Source: Lethocerus indicus (taxonomy: Eukaryota > Arthropoda > Insecta > Hemiptera > Belostomatidae). From it: DNA of 64,000 nt. Positions 62,977 through 64,000 of this stretch are shown one piece after another. Location of the stretch: NCBI GenBank assembly GCA_019843655.1, contig JACDQD010000104.1:3348001-3412000 (forward strand), given 5' to 3'. The notes beneath the pieces are model-generated. The model was not told the origin of the DNA. It worked only from the letters and a program-made list of their open reading frames with translations, and did no database searches. Both the position numbers and the translations under genes were made by a program. Each line of letters begins with the position of its first letter. The stretch's first letter is position 1.

Positions 62977-64000
62977 GCTCTACACGACTCCTATATCATT
63001 GAATGTTTTATTCACGATTAAGAAAAACATACCGAATTCATAAAAGACAATTCATGATATTTTATTATCAGTACAAACAAACAAAAAAGTGAAGGTTTCC
63101 GTATAAATTGGGCCGTCCAGCAATTTATCGAAATATCACGTATCATGTATAATAGCCAAAACAAGGATATTATACATGAGAGACAATCGACAGTAATTAA
63201 TACAATGACAGACTAATGAATACAGATAATCGCGTTAGCGCCTAAATCGGCCCAGTTCTCGCGATTTTGGCCGCCCGTACCTGAATTGAGAGCTACGAAA
63301 CGCTCCTTTCGAACTATTAAAAAATAGCTCACAGTGATTTCAATAATGCGGATTAGAAAGGACCCCTTTAAGGCTAATTATAAAAAAGCGATGCTTCAAA
63401 TTTGGCGTTTATTTCCAAATTATTTCATGAAACGCGGGATTATTTACTTTCTCCATAGCGTTTTCTGCAGGTTGAGCGGCGCTGGAAACAGCCACTTTGA
63501 ACTGGAACAATCGATAGCGCCCGACATGAAACGTAAAGCTCCACTGACTGTTACAATGAATTGTCTTTCTTTATTATGAATGTATGTTCTCTGATTTTAC
63601 CTTAGTCAACTGCCTCCTTAATTCTACGAAGAAGGATGTATAGCTTTTCTAATATTAGGAAATTTTAATTATATATCACCACTCTCACGTTCTTCCGCCC
63701 CAACTCGCTTGTTCGGTCCTAGACCGGTTTGGGTTTTCTGCAATCGTCAGTAATATATTGTGACAATTGACATATGTCGACTGCCCATGAATCATCATCA
63801 CTGTCGCTGACTCAATGACAGGAAAGTATGATCAGCGAACACGACTTAAAAAGACCGGTGTTTTCTTAGTGTGCTGGCCTTAAGCCGCTTGTATAATTAC
63901 TGCGGCATTTCATTCCTGCGACACGGAATCAATATGCTTTTTTTCAACTTCAAAGCATTCAGTGCATAGTACCACAACCTGAGAGAATAAGAGAAAACCT

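Larger units (their letters stand above)
47125..64000. other. No recognisable gene; hairpins, duplicated element and simple repeats
   Basis: The longest ATG-initiated frame in the window (146 codons, 56218-56658, minus) lies here. Its product is not recognised and the length is about what chance allows in 64 kb of this composition. Other frames (49149-49424 minus, GC-rich; 49869-50225 plus; 63346-63579 plus) are equally unassigned. The remaining sequence is intergenic in appearance. Confidence 0.35.

Noticed and set aside
1..64000. Bacterial, viral or organellar origin; mobile-element proteins; CRISPR arrays
   Set aside because: No dense ORF packing, no integrase, transposase or reverse-transcriptase motifs, no regularly spaced repeats, and a clearly spliced Pin1 gene.

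Overview
The window is eukaryotic nuclear DNA, most likely from an arthropod and probably an insect. One gene can be identified with confidence: a three-exon Pin1 orthologue (Drosophila dodo), a WW-domain peptidyl-prolyl cis/trans isomerase, on the + strand at 19621-22836. Its introns are AT-rich with GT-AG ends, and the spliced protein (160 aa) is close to the insect form, including the WW-domain string YTKESQWD. No bacterial operon, rRNA, convincing tRNA, CRISPR array or transposase was seen.

Layout. 1-16260: mixed sequence in which GC-balanced, CpG-containing patches alternate with AT-rich stretches; the best coding candidate here is a 55-codon reading frame for a single-span membrane peptide (9482-9649) with a poly(A) signal just behind it. 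16270-25960: a visibly AT-rich, CpG-poor block that contains Pin1 and is interrupted only by a CpG-containing segment at about 19000-19680, which is the likely Pin1 promoter and may be bidirectional (a strong minus-strand splice donor lies at 19004-19009). 25960-64000: again CpG-containing mixed sequence without a recognisable gene. It holds scattered open frames of the length expected by chance, two promoter-like patches, several hairpins, a duplicated noncoding element at 59000 and 59492, an AT-rich low-complexity tract and a 58-bp AT microsatellite.

Interpretation. The sharp change in CpG content around Pin1 looks like the footprint of germline gene-body methylation of a housekeeping transcription unit, while the flanks look like unmethylated intergenic or regulatory DNA. 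Pin1 would act in the nucleus and cytosol on proteins phosphorylated at Ser/Thr-Pro; nothing else in the window can be tied to that pathway. I found no convincing new multi-gene system. The points most worth following are the small membrane-peptide frame, the duplicated noncoding element with nearby hairpins, the four-hairpin cluster at 52612-52704 and the divergent promoter.
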